Origin: Sciurus carolinensis
Lineage: Eukaryota > Chordata > Mammalia > Rodentia > Sciuridae
Direction of reading: 5' to 3'
Length of the DNA: 64,000 nucleotides
Assembly: GCF_902686445.1 (NCBI RefSeq)
Contig: NC_062213.1
Location: 140,328,491 to 140,392,490 of the forward strand
Part shown: positions 35,766 through 47,174 of the stretch, piece by piece
Position numbering within the stretch: the stretch's first letter is position 1
Layout: the number at the start of each line of letters is the position of its first letter
Program-made: the position numbers and the translations under genes
Notes under the pieces: generated by a model
Database searches by the model: none
Told to the model about the DNA's origin: nothing
Seen by the model: the letters and a program-made list of their open reading frames with translations, nothing else

Positions 35766-36639
35766 ATAGACAAGTTATATAAAAAGCTTCAATGGATTAT
35801 AATTAAAGAGTAACTATAAACATTTAGTAAAAGAGTAAGTAAGGGGAAAACAAAGCACTCAATCTGATGTCCAAAAATAATGGTAGCACAGGATACATAG
35901 GCAATAACAAAAAAAAAAAAAAAAAAAAGAATTGCAAAGCACAGATCAGAGAGTATATTTAGAATAGATTTAGATATAAATAAATTTTCTACATCACATA
36001 GCCTTGTGCATTTGTGTATTAGAGGAAAAATTTCATCTTCTTGGTTTCTCTTTCCTCCATATATACCGTTAGGAAAAATGGTTATAAAATAAACCTTTTA
36101 AGATTTCATGAGATATTTCATGTTTTGTCCCTCTAATGGTTCTATTAAGTCTCTTCAAAGGGGCACTTTTCTACCAGAGCAAACTTGAAAGAACAGAACA
36201 TTTATTCCAAAAGCAATTTCCTTCCCCAGTTATTTTCTGTATTCCCTTGGCAGTGTTTTTCAACAGTTTTACTTGAATAAGAGCTTATTTGGTCCCAAAC
36301 CAGTTTCTCCTGCTGCTTGAACCTGCAGTCAAGTCTCAGACCTTTTTGTGTGACCCCCAATCTGCTGCCATGGAAATGATTACAATCACACAAGTACAGT
36401 ACATATTTTATTGCAAGATGAATCCAGATATTTATAAAGAAAAAATTAAAGCAAATTCTTATGAAATGTATTTATTTTGTCTCTGTCTTTCTAGCCACTG
36501 AAAGAAATTGATTTGGTTTCCAAATGGAATGCTTATGTTCACAGAAAAATGTTAAAAACAAAGAGATAATGGTGATGGTGATGGCGATGGTGAAAAAGAT
36601 TACTTATAATTACACTTTCTTGTAAAGTTTGTAACAGAC
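35766..36639. other. Non-coding stretch with a poly-A run
   Basis: Contains an A20 run at 35909-35928 and a short GGTGAT repeat at 36571-36592. No assignable element or gene. Confidence 0.5.
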
Positions 36640-36900
36640 TAGTGGTTTACAATAAAGCTGGGAAGAAATAAGGATTAGTTGAAATATTCCCATTTTACAG
36701 ATGAGAAAACAGACTCTCAGAACTTTCTGTAACTTAAAATTGTATTAAAGAATAGTGTAGTGAAGTGTAGTAATTGTAGTGAAGAGGCATCTGGTGCCAG
36801 TTCCTTTGTTTTGCAAATAAGGAATTTGATACATAGGTGACTTTCCCAAAATGAAATTAACAATAAGGACCAAGTCTCTCCAGATATGCTGTGTAGACAC
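36640..36900 (-). mobile_element. MIR-type SINE remnants, antisense
   Basis: 'attcccattttacagatgagaaaacagactctcag' (36689-36720) is the reverse complement of the MIR core. A second, more decayed version ('ttgcaaataaggaatttgatacataggtgactttccc') lies at about 36815-36850. They may be two copies, or one copy with a partial duplication. Confidence 0.6.
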
Positions 36901-36960
36901 AGAAGACACAGAAGTTGGATTCTTCTGATGCATTAATTCCATTCCAGAAATAAAGTCATC

Positions 36961-39809
36961 CCTTAAGAAAGGTATGCTTATTATTTTAACTTTTTGTAAG
37001 AGTTGAAAATAACCAAACCAAGGTGTCCTCTTATCAGTAAAAGGAGTCTTTCTGGGAAGTTTGGATAATAATTAATCAAAACTTGCAGGAGACAGAGATC
37101 TGTGATGGAGGAATATTTGGTGTCCATTCTGTAGTTATCTGACTGTGTTTCCTGCCCTGCAGTCTGCTGGGATGTCCCCCCAGTAGGGCAGCTAGCTCAT
37201 CTACAAGTTTTCAGTTTCCCCAACTTTCCCTCTTTACCCTTACTACTTCATTACCACTCCTACTACAGATTCCAAACAAAGGCTTGTAGGAAAAGAAACT
37301 GAGTTCCCAAAGAGGCCCTGGATTCATGGTATCTGAAGGCACTTGAATGGAATTAAATTCAGCAAGCATCCACCAAATACTTTTATGTATTCATAAAGGT
37401 ATTTTAAACTACAACAGCAGCAGCCCAACAGAAACAATGTAATTTTGTAAATTGTATTGTTTTCCAAACAGGGAGCCATAACAAAACTTATTTCTGTTTA
37501 AACTGAATTACAAATCTGTTCTTTTGCAGACCCTTCTTTTTCTCTGATGTCTCACCCAAGCCCTGACCATGACTTCAGAACCTTCACTGAATCCTGGGAG
37601 TACCCGCCCCCCGGACCCCCGCCCTGGGTCAGTTGGAGTTTTCCATCCAGGGCAGCAACAAAAGCAACCATGGTAGCCCTTTCTGGTGCCTCCCTAGAAT
37701 TTAGTTTCCTTCATGCGGTTTACAAATTGTTTCCCTTTCTAACCAACCACTTTCTGCCAAAGTGTCTTGCATCTCATCAGATCAGGAATCATTTTGTTCT
37801 GTAAACACACACTTGACTTATCACTCCGCAGACTCCTTTTGTCACATAGTCGTGGAATCTGGGAAAGAAATGGGGGCATTTCCCATACTTGAGGCTCCAT
37901 GACCACTCTGCCATCATCAAAGGACAACACAGATGCTGTCACTGTGTTGTCACACATAAGATTCCTGATCTTCTGCAAGGCCTCCCCAGAGTCCAGCCCA
38001 GTCTTTGACTCACCTTCCTAAGTCACCCTTCCTACCACGTGCCCTGCCCCTTCTTTCAGCCCTTTTCAAACAGTGCTGCGAGTGTTTGCTTCTGAATGGA
38101 GTTTTACAGTGCGGTCCCCAGGTGTCTCAGCTAAAATTCCTGGGGCAGAGAACATTTATAGTTCAGCACATGTTTTCATAGTCAATGGGAAAAAAATTTT
38201 TCCTCTACTCCTAATGGACTTTCTTCAGTAATATGCTTCATGGCACCCCTGGTTATGTGGGAGACTGACGTTGCCAGAATATTTCTTTTTTACAGCTTTT
38301 GTTGCTTTGACAGCTTTGATTTTATGGCAACTTTAATCATGTGTGTCCTATTCCTTCACCTCTGGCATTTTGCAAATATTCCATCTCTCTATCGCTGCTA
38401 CCATAACTGCCTTCGATGAATTGTGATTCATCAGTTTCCCCCGTGTCTTTCTACCACATCCACAGGGAAAACCCTAAAGGGACCTGCAACCAGCAAACAA
38501 GGCGATGCTAAATGCTCTTGAGTGAGAAAATCTATTAATTAAAAAGGGGAGGAGAGACGGAAGAGGAACGAAGAAAAATTACGTGTATAAGTTAATGTGG
38601 CCCCAAGACGCCACTGGCAGTAACTTATGTGCTGACACTTTAAACAGGCTTTATGAGTCTGTTTACTCTATTCACGACTATTCATGAAAAAATATGCTAT
38701 CAAGTACAACAACACAAAGTACATGTGTTATCTCAAAGATACAGTGAGTCAATAAATCACACCTGAGCTTTAACAATATCATATTTCCCTTTCTTGTATA
38801 ATCATAGAATAATGGAAGTGGAAATGAAAAAGAGCGGGCTCTGGGAAAGACCAAATAGGTTATCCATTCAATCTTGCTCTGACAAAGGAGCAGTCTAGAG
38901 TAATACATCTTAGGTTTTGTCACCTGGAAATTAGTACTTTCGTGGTGTCATAGCTTTCAACCATTTTCTCAGCAGTTTATTTCTGAATAGCAGAGTTCTA
39001 GTTGTTTTCCCTTAAAGGCAGAACTAAAATTTGGCTTTACTAATTTGTCCACCCTCCTTCTCATTCTAATTCTTTGGACCGCCTGTAAAAATGTCCTCTG
39101 CTGTGGACATTTATACTGTTTTAATGTAAATTGGATTATTCCCTGGCTCCTATTACTCATCCAGAATAACTCCAGTGCCTGGTTCCATTTCTTTGCAGAG
39201 GCTGATCTAGGAGATAGACGGACCCCCACCCCGCATACAAACTGTTGTGTTCATACTGTTTCCCCCAAGAGCATGAGATTAGCACAATGGTCTGAAAATC
39301 TTTGCAAAAGAAAATGCCTCTCTTCAGCCACCCTCCTTCCAGTACTCCCTAAACTCGGGAGAGATTTGCCCATGAGCCCCTGCAACTCTTTCTCCTCACC
39401 CCGGCAGCCATTTCTGCCTATTGTACATCTATGTTTCTGATTAATCTGTCCCACTTTACACTTAAATCTCAGTAAGCTATAAGCCCTGTACATATTCCAA
39501 GATAGTGTGATTCATTTTTATGATTCTTCTTCTCTTGCAAATGCTGGCATTATTTTCAAATTTCATTGAAGTGCTGTTTATCACCTTATATAGATCATTA
39601 GAGGTTTTTTTCATTGTGAGTGATATTAATGCTACAGTTTACTAATTACCTCTCCAAATTGATCAATTCATTGACATTTTAAAGCACCATGATGTTTTGC
39701 CTACAAAAGCTAAGTGATTTTTCAAGTCAAATATTTTACAGAAGTCATTACTGTTATCAGAACTATATAAATGTCTAAAATGTGTTAGAGTTTGAGACAT
39801 TGATAAAAA
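36961..39809. other. Repeat-poor 2.8-kb interval
   Basis: I recognise no interspersed repeat here, and G+C is locally higher (37530-38130 and 39180-39440). It includes an acceptor-like site at 37529 followed by a 275-base open stretch, and the window's longest open frame (131 codons, 39045-39440), which shows no domain. A low density of old repeats can mark functional non-coding DNA, but nothing here proves it. Confidence 0.45.
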
Positions 39810-39890
39810 AAACAGTGGATAGTTTATTCACTTTTTACCTCCATATTTGGCATAATGTAGATGTTCAATAAATATTCACAGAATTAAATA
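39810..39890 (+). mobile_element. L2/MIR 3' tail remnant
   Basis: 'tttggcataatgtagatgttcaataaatattcacagaatt' matches the shared L2/MIR 3' end (GGCACATAGTAGG..CTCAATAAATA). Only the tail is readable. Confidence 0.55.
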
Positions 39891-40109
39891 TGTATTATTA
39901 GATAATACAGCATTTGTCAGAGATGAATATTTTTAATAGTGTTAATTTTGTAGACAAAACACTAAGGTTTAACATTACAAACATGAGATCAATGGTTAGA
40001 AAATATCTTTATCAATGTCCAGAGTTATGCTATACAACTTACATGTATTAAGTCTACACCTCACAAGATTCCTGCAAGTTAAAGCAAAGTACAGAGAGGC
40101 AAATACCTA

Positions 40110-40669
40110 AAATTATGATTCTCCAGAGAAACTGTACAAATAGGATACACATGCACACACACACACAATCTTAGTATTGCATGATGATATAGTAATGATT
40201 GTGGCAATAATTATAAAAATAATTATAATAATTACCTCAGTAAATTACAAATGTCATATATCAAAATGACATTTATTATGAGAATTGGCTCATGTAATTA
40301 TCAAGGTCAAGAAGTCCCACTTTCTGCCGTCTACAAACTACAGAACCAGGAAAGCCAACGTTGTGATTTGGTTTGAGTCTGAAAGCCTGAGAACCAAGAG
40401 TTCCAATGTGTGAGGGCAGGAGAAGGGATGCCTCAGCTCACGAAGAGAGAGTGAATTTGCCCTTCCTCTGCATTTTTATTCCATCTGGGTCCTCAGTGAA
40501 TAAGATGGAGCCCGCCCACAATGGTGAAAGTCAGCCTTCTTTTCTCAGTCTACTAATTCAAATGCTAACCTCTTTCCAAAACACCTTGAGCAACACACCT
40601 AGAAGGAATGTTTTACCAGCTTTCTGAACAAACCATAGCCCAGTCTGAAAGGTAAAATTAGCCATCACA
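40110..40669 (-). mobile_element. MLT2-type (ERVL) LTR, antisense
   Basis: On the plus strand it starts 'tgattctccagagaaactgtacaaataggat', continues 'aattggctcatgtaattatcaagg', 'gatggagcccgcccacaatgg', 'tcaaatgctaacctctttcc' and ends 'ggtaaaattagccatcaca'. That is the reverse complement of an MLT2 LTR. It contains a short CA tract (40153-40166). No target duplication was identified. Confidence 0.82.
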
Positions 40670-40889
40670 GTAACTGAGACAGAACAAGAACACAGGTGTA
40701 TCTCAGAGCATCTGGTAGGTTGCACAGAATACGGATTTAAGGAAGGAAAAACACAGCCAGGAGTCCGGTGTGTGTGGTGTGTGTGTGTTCTGGGTTATAT
40801 TTGTTAGTGTAGTTATGTATGATGATAGAGAGCATGAGAGCATGCTAAACTCAACATAGGCATACAAGAAGGCTGCAGCAATTATAACA

Positions 40890-41405
40890 AGAAAGAGGAA
40901 GCTTATTCATAAGGACCTGGTTGTTTGTTTGTTGTGAAGAGAGTCTAGAGTTTATTCTGTTAGGAGACACTCATTGAGGAGCTTTTTAAGCTAGAAGAGA
41001 GCTGCTGAGAAATCTCTGTCTTATATTATCAAGAACTTATTTGAAGAAAATTAGAGTTAGAGAAACTTCCAGGGGTAGAAACTTACAAGAGTCCAGGTGG
41101 AGAATGATTATGCCCTGAACTAAGGCAGGATCTGTGAGAACACACATAGCAAGTAAACTGACATATTTGTGAGTGGAGGGGAGTTGAGGAAAAGGGAGAC
41201 TAACTCACAGTCAAGTGAGATCATGGTGGAGGCCTCCACAGAGGTCCAAACTCGGAGTCTGGAAGCTGTTATAGAAGCTCATGTGCGTAGGGGGAGAATG
41301 TTGAAGGTGGAGAGAACAATGTGTCAGGAGAGATTATTTGGAGATATTAGGTTCAATTTGGTACATGTTGAGTTTGATGAATGCATCCAGTGTACCAGAA
41401 TACAT
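40890..41405 (-). mobile_element. LINE2 fragment, antisense
   Basis: The plus strand shows the reverse complement of L2 ORF2: 'gagagtctagagtttattctg', 'ttacaagagtccaggtggagaatgatta', 'aactcggagtctgg' and 'ttggtacatgttgagtttgatgaatgcatcc'. The last corresponds to the L2 stretch that reads ..CATCTCAAACTTAACATG.. in sense. It is ancient and decayed. The 79-codon frame inside is antisense noise. Confidence 0.65.
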
Positions 41406-41463
41406 TGATGATGGTGAGACCATGGAATGTGCTTGTTCAGGAAGAATACAAAGCATTATGTTC

Positions 41464-41491
41464 TGATAGAGTATTTTCTAATACTCTATCA
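41464..41491. repeat. Perfect 12-bp inverted repeat
   Basis: tgatagagtatt (41464-41475) and aatactctatca (41480-41491) are perfect reverse complements separated by ttct. A second 8-bp inverted pair (41477-41484 and 41493-41500) overlaps the right arm, so two alternative hairpins are possible. It is not part of a repeat I recognise. Confidence 0.9.
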
Positions 41492-41591
41492 AGTATTAGA
41501 TATTCATATTTCTACAATACATATACTCAAGCCTTACCTTAGATGTTATGATTCAGTAGTTCTCATAGGAAGCTTATTAAAATAAACAGTA

Positions 41592-41680
41592 GGGCTGGGG
41601 ATATAGCTCAATTGGTAGAGTGCTTGTCAAGCACAAGACCCTGAGTTTAATCCCCAGCACCGAAAAAAAAAAAAAAAAAA
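41592..41680 (+). mobile_element. ID SINE with intact tRNA-like promoter
   Basis: A full-length ID-type SINE. It starts gggctgggga, carries the pol III A box tagctcaattgg (41604-41615) and B box gagtttaatcc (41643-41653), ends ccccagcacc and has an A18 tail (41663-41680). The flanks share aaacagta (41584-41591 and 41678-41685; partly within the A tail), consistent with a target duplication. Pure tail and low divergence suggest a recent insertion. Confidence 0.92.
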
Positions 41681-41899
41681 CAGTAAATACATAAAAACCC
41701 TGCTTAGGCCTAACAATACATAGCTGTAGAAACAATGCTGCATGGATAGAACTCCAAAGTCTCTAGGTTATTACTATTTCCCTATAGACTAGTGTCTTTT
41801 AAACTATGGGTCATAATCTATTGTTTGGTCATAAAATCAATTTAGTAAATCATGGTCTTGTTTTTGGAGATATTAAATAACATAAAATATCACAGCTAA

Positions 41900-42029
41900 G
41901 GGCTGGTTGCCTAGCACGTGTGAGGCTCTGGGTTCACTCCTCAGCACCACATAAAAATAAGTAAATAAATAAAATAAAGGTACTGCATTCATCTACTAAA
42001 AAAATTATAAAAAATAAAAAATAAAAAAA
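41900..42029 (+). mobile_element. ID SINE lacking its A box
   Basis: It starts gggctgg, then joins directly to ttgcctagcac, missing about 25 bases that contain the A box in the 41592 copy. The B box ggttcactcc (41931-41940) and the squirrel-style tail 'cagcaccacataaaaataagtaaataaataaaataaaggt' are present, followed by an A-rich end. It is bounded by a perfect 10-bp duplication tcacagctaa (41890-41899 and 42030-42039). Confidence 0.9.
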
Positions 42030-42124
42030 TCACAGCTAATTGCACAGTGTAGATTGTTTTCTTGATACTTTTATATCTGTTTTATATATGTATTTGCCTA
42101 GATACAGGTATGGTATGTGAGTGA

Positions 42125-42128
<4 letters not shown>

Positions 42129-42158
<30 letters not shown>
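42129..42158. repeat. (GT)15 microsatellite
   Basis: Pure GT tract preceded by a short GTGA repeat (42119-42130). Likely polymorphic. Confidence 0.92.
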
Positions 42159-42160
<2 letters not shown>

Positions 42161-42689
42161 TGGTTTATAATATAAAATTTAATTTTTTTCCCACAGTAAA
42201 AGTTTTAAAGTCATTTTTGTAGTGACAAAAGAAATTAAGACAAAAGTGTTAGAATTTATTTTTAATGTCAAATTGGTCAAATCTTGTGAAAAGAAAAAAA
42301 AAGTCAGATGTTAAAATACATGATTCTATTTCTAGCTTCATTACCTATATGTAGTTGGTTCCTATGCAAATCAGGAGCTCTAACTGACTGCATTTCTACA
42401 AAAGGAATAAGAAGAACTTTTAAATGACCTCATCTACTGCAGTTTAATAATACCACTTATGACAAGTGCTTTAAAATTTGAGAGAAAAACATAAAAAACA
42501 AAAATATCACATGGATTTATTTAGCTCTGGGGAAACTATGTAAGAATTATTTGGAAAAACCTCTTGTTTGACTCACAAATTTCACTGTAGAACTTCCTCT
42601 TCCTGTAAAGTATCAACTTTTGAATTGTATTTTATACTTTATAATGAAGTTTCACATATATAAAAATTTTGGCTTCTGGGGCACATTTC
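42159..42689. other. Non-coding stretch, nothing recognised
   Basis: AT-rich DNA, with no assignable element. Confidence 0.5.
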
Positions 42690-42800
42690 TGGAATAGGCA
42701 GGGCAACTTGCTTTATAGTATCGTATTTTACAAAGGAGGAAGTCAGTCTCAAAGAGGTTAAATCATTTATTCATGGCAACCACAATGCAATTCCCTTCAA
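42690..42800 (-). mobile_element. MIR SINE remnant, antisense
   Basis: 'tcgtattttacaaaggaggaagtcagtctcaaagaggttaaatcatttattcatggc' is the reverse complement of the MIR core. The ends are lost. Confidence 0.65.
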
Positions 42801-43179
42801 ATATTAACAGATATTTCTTTAAAAATTATGATTATTTCAGTTTGTATTCAATAATAATATTAATCAATTTCTATGAAGTTAATGATATCATGACATTTTT
42901 CCTCCAACCATCACCCACAGAAGCTAATATAGATACATATGCTAAATAATCCTATTTTGATATAAATGAAAAATGTGTTTGTCATGTTTTTGTCTACCTC
43001 TTGAGGGACAGAATCGTAGTTACCTACCCATAATATTCCCTTTCTTCCTTGCCAAAAGAACCTTTTATTTTATCTACGCATCTATACTTTAAGGAATATT
43101 ATTCTATTTTCAGCTCAGGAATATAACCTGAATAATTCAACTCCATCAGGCAATCCCTTTCTTCTTCATCAGATATGAT
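42801..43179. other. Non-coding stretch, nothing recognised
   Basis: AT-rich DNA, with no assignable element. Confidence 0.5.
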
Positions 43180-43470
43180 TGGGTTACAGATGGGTCTGTG
43201 ATCCTTTCTGTTCAATGAAATCTAAAAAGGGGGTCTACTGAGTCCAAAGGGCAGGACTTAGAGAAAGAAGCACAAAAAAGATACTACCAGTTGATTCTTC
43301 CAAGTCCGACTATGGAACAACAGCAGTCAGTCAGCAACCATGAAGCGGGCTGGCCTGAGGACCAAGAAAATTTCTTGAAATTGTGCCATTGAAAGATGGA
43401 AAGAACTTTAAATCTCTGATGACATTGGAACCATCCTATATCAAAATCACTTATATGTGAAACCATAAAT
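43180..43470 (+). repeat. Old interspersed repeat, class not resolved
   Basis: The order 'gggtctactgagtcc', 'gcaaccatgaagcgggctggcctgaggacc', 'gaaagatggaaagaac', 'tctctgatgacattggaacc' and 'acttatatgtgaaaccataaa' follows a common mammalian medium-reiterated repeat whose name I cannot give with confidence. Confidence 0.35.
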
Positions 43471-44739
43471 TTTCTCTCGAGTACTCATTTTAAACAGTGT
43501 CTTGGAACTTACAGCTCCTCATATCTTAATAAGTTTTATACTAAATAGTTTATCCCCATGTAACTGATTTTTGTTTTATAATTCCCTCAATAATTTAGAA
43601 ATATTCTAATTCAGTCTATGTTTTTTTAATTTGGTTACTCAAAAATATTGTTTTATACCTATTGTGTTTTCTCATTGACAATTTTCTAAAAGTTTTTTTT
43701 TTTTATATATTTAGAGAATCCAATGATTTTATAAGCCTCTCAGAAACACATTGGATAAAGAACACCATATATATTTAAAATTCACAGGCTGATGATCTTT
43801 GACAAGTATTTAATTTTGAAAATATTTAGAAATCTCATTTCAGAGTATTTTCACTTGTGAGGAACCATATGTGAAACACAGTGCATATGTCAGAGAAGGG
43901 GACACTAAACTAGCCAAGGGGCATAATGGAAATGTGAATGACCTTGAGATGACTTCTGACACTCTATTAAAAATGGCTTATGAGTGTTTATGCATATTTT
44001 TCTGGGTAGACCATCAGTAGCTTTATCGGAGTCTCAAAGAATCACTGTGCATGATGAAAATAATTCTCTTCCTTTATCATTCTTGAATCAGATCCACATA
44101 AGTAAACATTCTTCATTCAAATAAAGAATAATTTGATCTCTAATTTGTTACTTCATATAGACATCATTCATGGACATAGTTTATATACAAAGCTATACTT
44201 CTAGTAGAGTCTGGAAAATACTGGAGATCTTCTAGTAGAGTCTGGAAAATTCTAAAAGCATTGACTTTTTTTTCAGAGAGGAAGATATAACTTTAGCAAT
44301 TAGATATTTTAGTTTGCACCATTTCATCTACAGCAACATGCAACAGCTTAATATTCTTTCCAATACTCAAGAAAGTATATGAAAAATATAGAAAAAAAAT
44401 CCTTGGAATGATTTAGTATTCATAAAGTTGTCCTGCTAAACTTTGGGAGACTAAGTCTAACACACTTACAGTGTCTCAATTCTGGGTTCATCTCTGAAAA
44501 CCCTACTTCATGTTTGGCTCCTTCTACTCCAGGTGTAAATTATAAAGGAGGTGCTTTTCTCTCTGGGATTAAGCCTTATTCTGTGTCTGTGAGCATATCA
44601 TTTCCTCTTCGGCAGTGTGTTCCCCTCTCTCTTTCACTTGTTGCCTGGTATATTTCCCCAAGTTTCCATCCTTGTCCCAGGAGAAGAATCTCCTAAGAAG
44701 AGTGTGTATTCTCTCCTTTGCTCTCATACAACCCTAGGC
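43471..44739. other. Non-coding stretch with a local duplication
   Basis: No gene or repeat family assigned. It contains a T13 run near 43693 and a 31-bp tandem duplication at 44198-44250. Confidence 0.5.
44198..44250. repeat. 31-bp tandem duplication
   Basis: The 22-base string beginning cttctagtagagtctgg occurs at 44198-44219 and again at 44229-44250, identical, with 9 bases between. It is a two-copy tandem repeat with period 31 and no link to a known element. Confidence 0.9.
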
Positions 44740-46430
44740 ATTCTTTCCATAGATATTTATTTAATGATTGCAAATATTTATTCAATGCCTCTAAGCACTG
44801 GGCCTATGACAGTGATCAAAATAACGCTCCCACTTTCATGGAGATAATAATCTAGTGGAAGTAGATAGATAATAAACAAATAAGCACATAACATATGGCA
44901 AAGGTAATAAAGGCTCTGAAGAAAAAGGAATCAGGGTAAGCAGACAGGGTAGAGGAGGAGGAAAATTCTCCATAAAAAAAGCATAGCCTTTGAGCACAAA
45001 CCAGAATTGAGTAAGGGAGACCACAGCTACCTAGGGCAAGTGTTCTCCAGGAAAAAGGAACAGCAAATGCACAGGGCAGAGCATACTTGGAATGTCTGAG
45101 AAAAGCCAAGGAGCAGACAGCAAGTGGGGGAAGGGTGAGAGAAGTGAGAGATGAGGTCAGAAAAGCAACCTGGTTCCAGCTCACTCTTTCAAGCTCTGGC
45201 AAGGGTTTTTGGCTTTTATTTTAGTATAATGAAAGCACTGGGAAAATTTGAGCAAAAAGTAACCTGACCTTGTTTCTATTTCTAAAAACTCACTCTAGCT
45301 GCTTTGAGTAGTATATAGGTTTTCCAGTGAGGGGGCAGGGAAGCCATTGAAGAGGCCCCTACAGGAGTCCAGGTGAAAGTTGATGATCACTGCTTGTCCT
45401 AAGGTGACTGCAGATCCAGGGAAGTGAAAACAATGAACACTAAGTGTTTTGAGAATGTAAGTGTGCTGGATAAGAGAGCGGGGAAATGGTTCATTCACTC
45501 GAGAGGGCAGTGAGGTCGGAGGATATTTACTACTAGGATATATGACAGCATATTTTACACTGGTGGAAATGATCTAGACAAAAGGAAATTATTGGTGATA
45601 TAGGATCCAGAAGGACCAATAGCCATGTAGGTGATAGAATGTGGGATCGAGGATGGAAAAAGATGTGCTGGCCTTTGTGGATCACAGACAATTCAACCAC
45701 TGAAGTGGACAGGGATGCAAAGTTCTTAAGAGCAGGTACAAACAGAGCAGGAGATAGAGTGTCACAAATCCCATACATTAGGAGAGGTGAGGAGAGAGAT
45801 GTGATAAGAAATCGTCTCAGATGTGCATGAGGCAGTTACTGAACAGTAGTGTATCTGGTCAGTTGGGTAGCACAGAGGAACTCTCTGACATTCTTCACAG
45901 TGATCATAAAGTAGGATCAGTCAGCATGTGAGAGTGCTTTAGACCAATCTCATTTAACTTTTAGAATCTCAGGTTGAAGCAGAAGTTGGATTTAACTAGG
46001 ACAAGGCCTTCTCAGAGGAACTTGATGGAGAAACCATTTTGGAATAGTTGAGAATGAATGCAAATAATGATTTGTAATAATGGATCACAGAATAAATCCA
46101 TTAAGGAGGGAAGAAAAAACCTGAGTGGTAGTGATAATGAAAAGGGTGTGGGCATCAGTTCAAAGAATTATGGAGATAGGAGAACTTGAAGGAGAGACTA
46201 GAGGAAAACATGGTGATCAAAGAAGGACACCTAAAACAGGTCTGATGGTGGCGTGGTGTTCGCATGGTTGTGGAGGAGGACACTGTGGTGAGATAGGGAG
46301 CAAAAAGGTGGTAATCCAAAAGCGTTGGGTGTTCTGTACCCTGGTGAAAGGGGAGACATACCATGAAACCATACGGGGCAATTCAGGTCTTAAGAAAGGT
46401 CAAAGAATCATTGAAATCTGTTCAGCATGA
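44740..46430 (-). mobile_element. Long LINE2 fragment, antisense
   Basis: The plus strand is the reverse complement of L2 from its 3' end into ORF2. Landmarks are 'gcactgggcctatgacagtgatcaaaataacg', 'tcatggagataataatctagtgg', 'ggaacagcaaatgcacagggc', 'cttggaatgtctgagaaaagccaaggag', 'agagatgaggtcagaaaagcaacctgg', 'ctcactctagctgctttgag' and 'acaggagtccaggtgaaagttgatgat'. The part beyond 45540 is more decayed. All six frames are broken, so the 116-codon minus frame at 44852-45202 is only a remnant. Confidence 0.72.
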
Positions 46431-47170
46431 GCAACACCCAAATCATGAGAAAGACTGCTAACATGGCATGGTTTTCCACTGCTGCTGGGGACAGACATGC
46501 CGAGTTTTCCCGCCTTTAGTATCCCAATATGCCACTATTGGAACCCAGGCGATACTGGCCAGAGCTCTACCACTCTGTCCCAAAAAATGAATTCTGCATT
46601 GTGCCTTCCTCTTATCACATATTTCCTAATCAAAATCCAGTTTAGGCATGTTGGACAGAAGAAAACTAACTCATATTTTTGGGCCCTAGTTGGAAAGGAA
46701 GTCTGAAAATTAAGCTTCTGGGATCCACTTTGGAAATACAGGTTTCATCCAGGGAGAAATTTCCCAAACATAAAAAACGATATTCAGGAGATGCTGTGCA
46801 GCCAGTACCACAACATATATAAAATGTGGGTCATGATATGTGTAGCACTTTTCATAATGCATAATTAAAAATTAGCATGCAATAAATATTTGCTGAGTAA
46901 ATTGATAACAAGTAAGGAAAGATTTTTTTAGGCACAGCTACTTATTTTCTCTTTATTTTGACACTGGTCTACATCTTACAACTTACAAATAATGTGAACT
47001 CAACTGAGCATTTCTTAAGAGCATTAAAAGTCTGCTTTAAACCTCAGGATTGTTCTGTACATGAAGACTCCTTTGCGGGGCTGAGTCATTTGTACTCACA
47101 TTCATTTCAACATAACTGTCCTAAGGAGGTGCTGGATCTCTGGTACTGCTTGAGAATACAGACTAGAATG
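46431..47170. other. Non-coding stretch, nothing recognised
   Basis: No gene or repeat is assigned, and no frame of note. Confidence 0.5.
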
Positions 47171-47174
47171 AGCA

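Larger units (their letters stand above)
41789..42200 (+). mobile_element. Possible hAT-type DNA transposon remnant, split by an ID SINE
   Basis: 'aaactatgggtcataatctattgtttggtcataaaatcaatttagtaaatcatgg' resembles a known hAT-type repeat with a 'GGGTCATGA..AATCAATTTAGTGGGTC' core. The text after the SINE ('tttatatctgttttatatatgtatttgcc') could be its continuation. The family is not confirmed, and the ends are not visible. Confidence 0.4.

Noticed and set aside
37595..37630. CpG island or promoter
   Set aside because: Only a short C-rich run with a few CpGs; far too small and weak for an island.
39045..39440. Longest open frame in the window (131 codons, hydrophobic start resembling a signal peptide)
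   Set aside because: No recognisable domain, no conserved start context or splice sites, and a frame of this length is expected by chance in a 64-kb window read in six frames.
41592..41680. tRNA gene
   Set aside because: It has tRNA-like A and B boxes but the ID SINE layout, an A tail and flanking duplication; no cloverleaf closes.
44852..45202. 116-codon minus-strand frame
   Set aside because: Lies in an antisense L2 and matches no complete protein; decayed LINE remnant.
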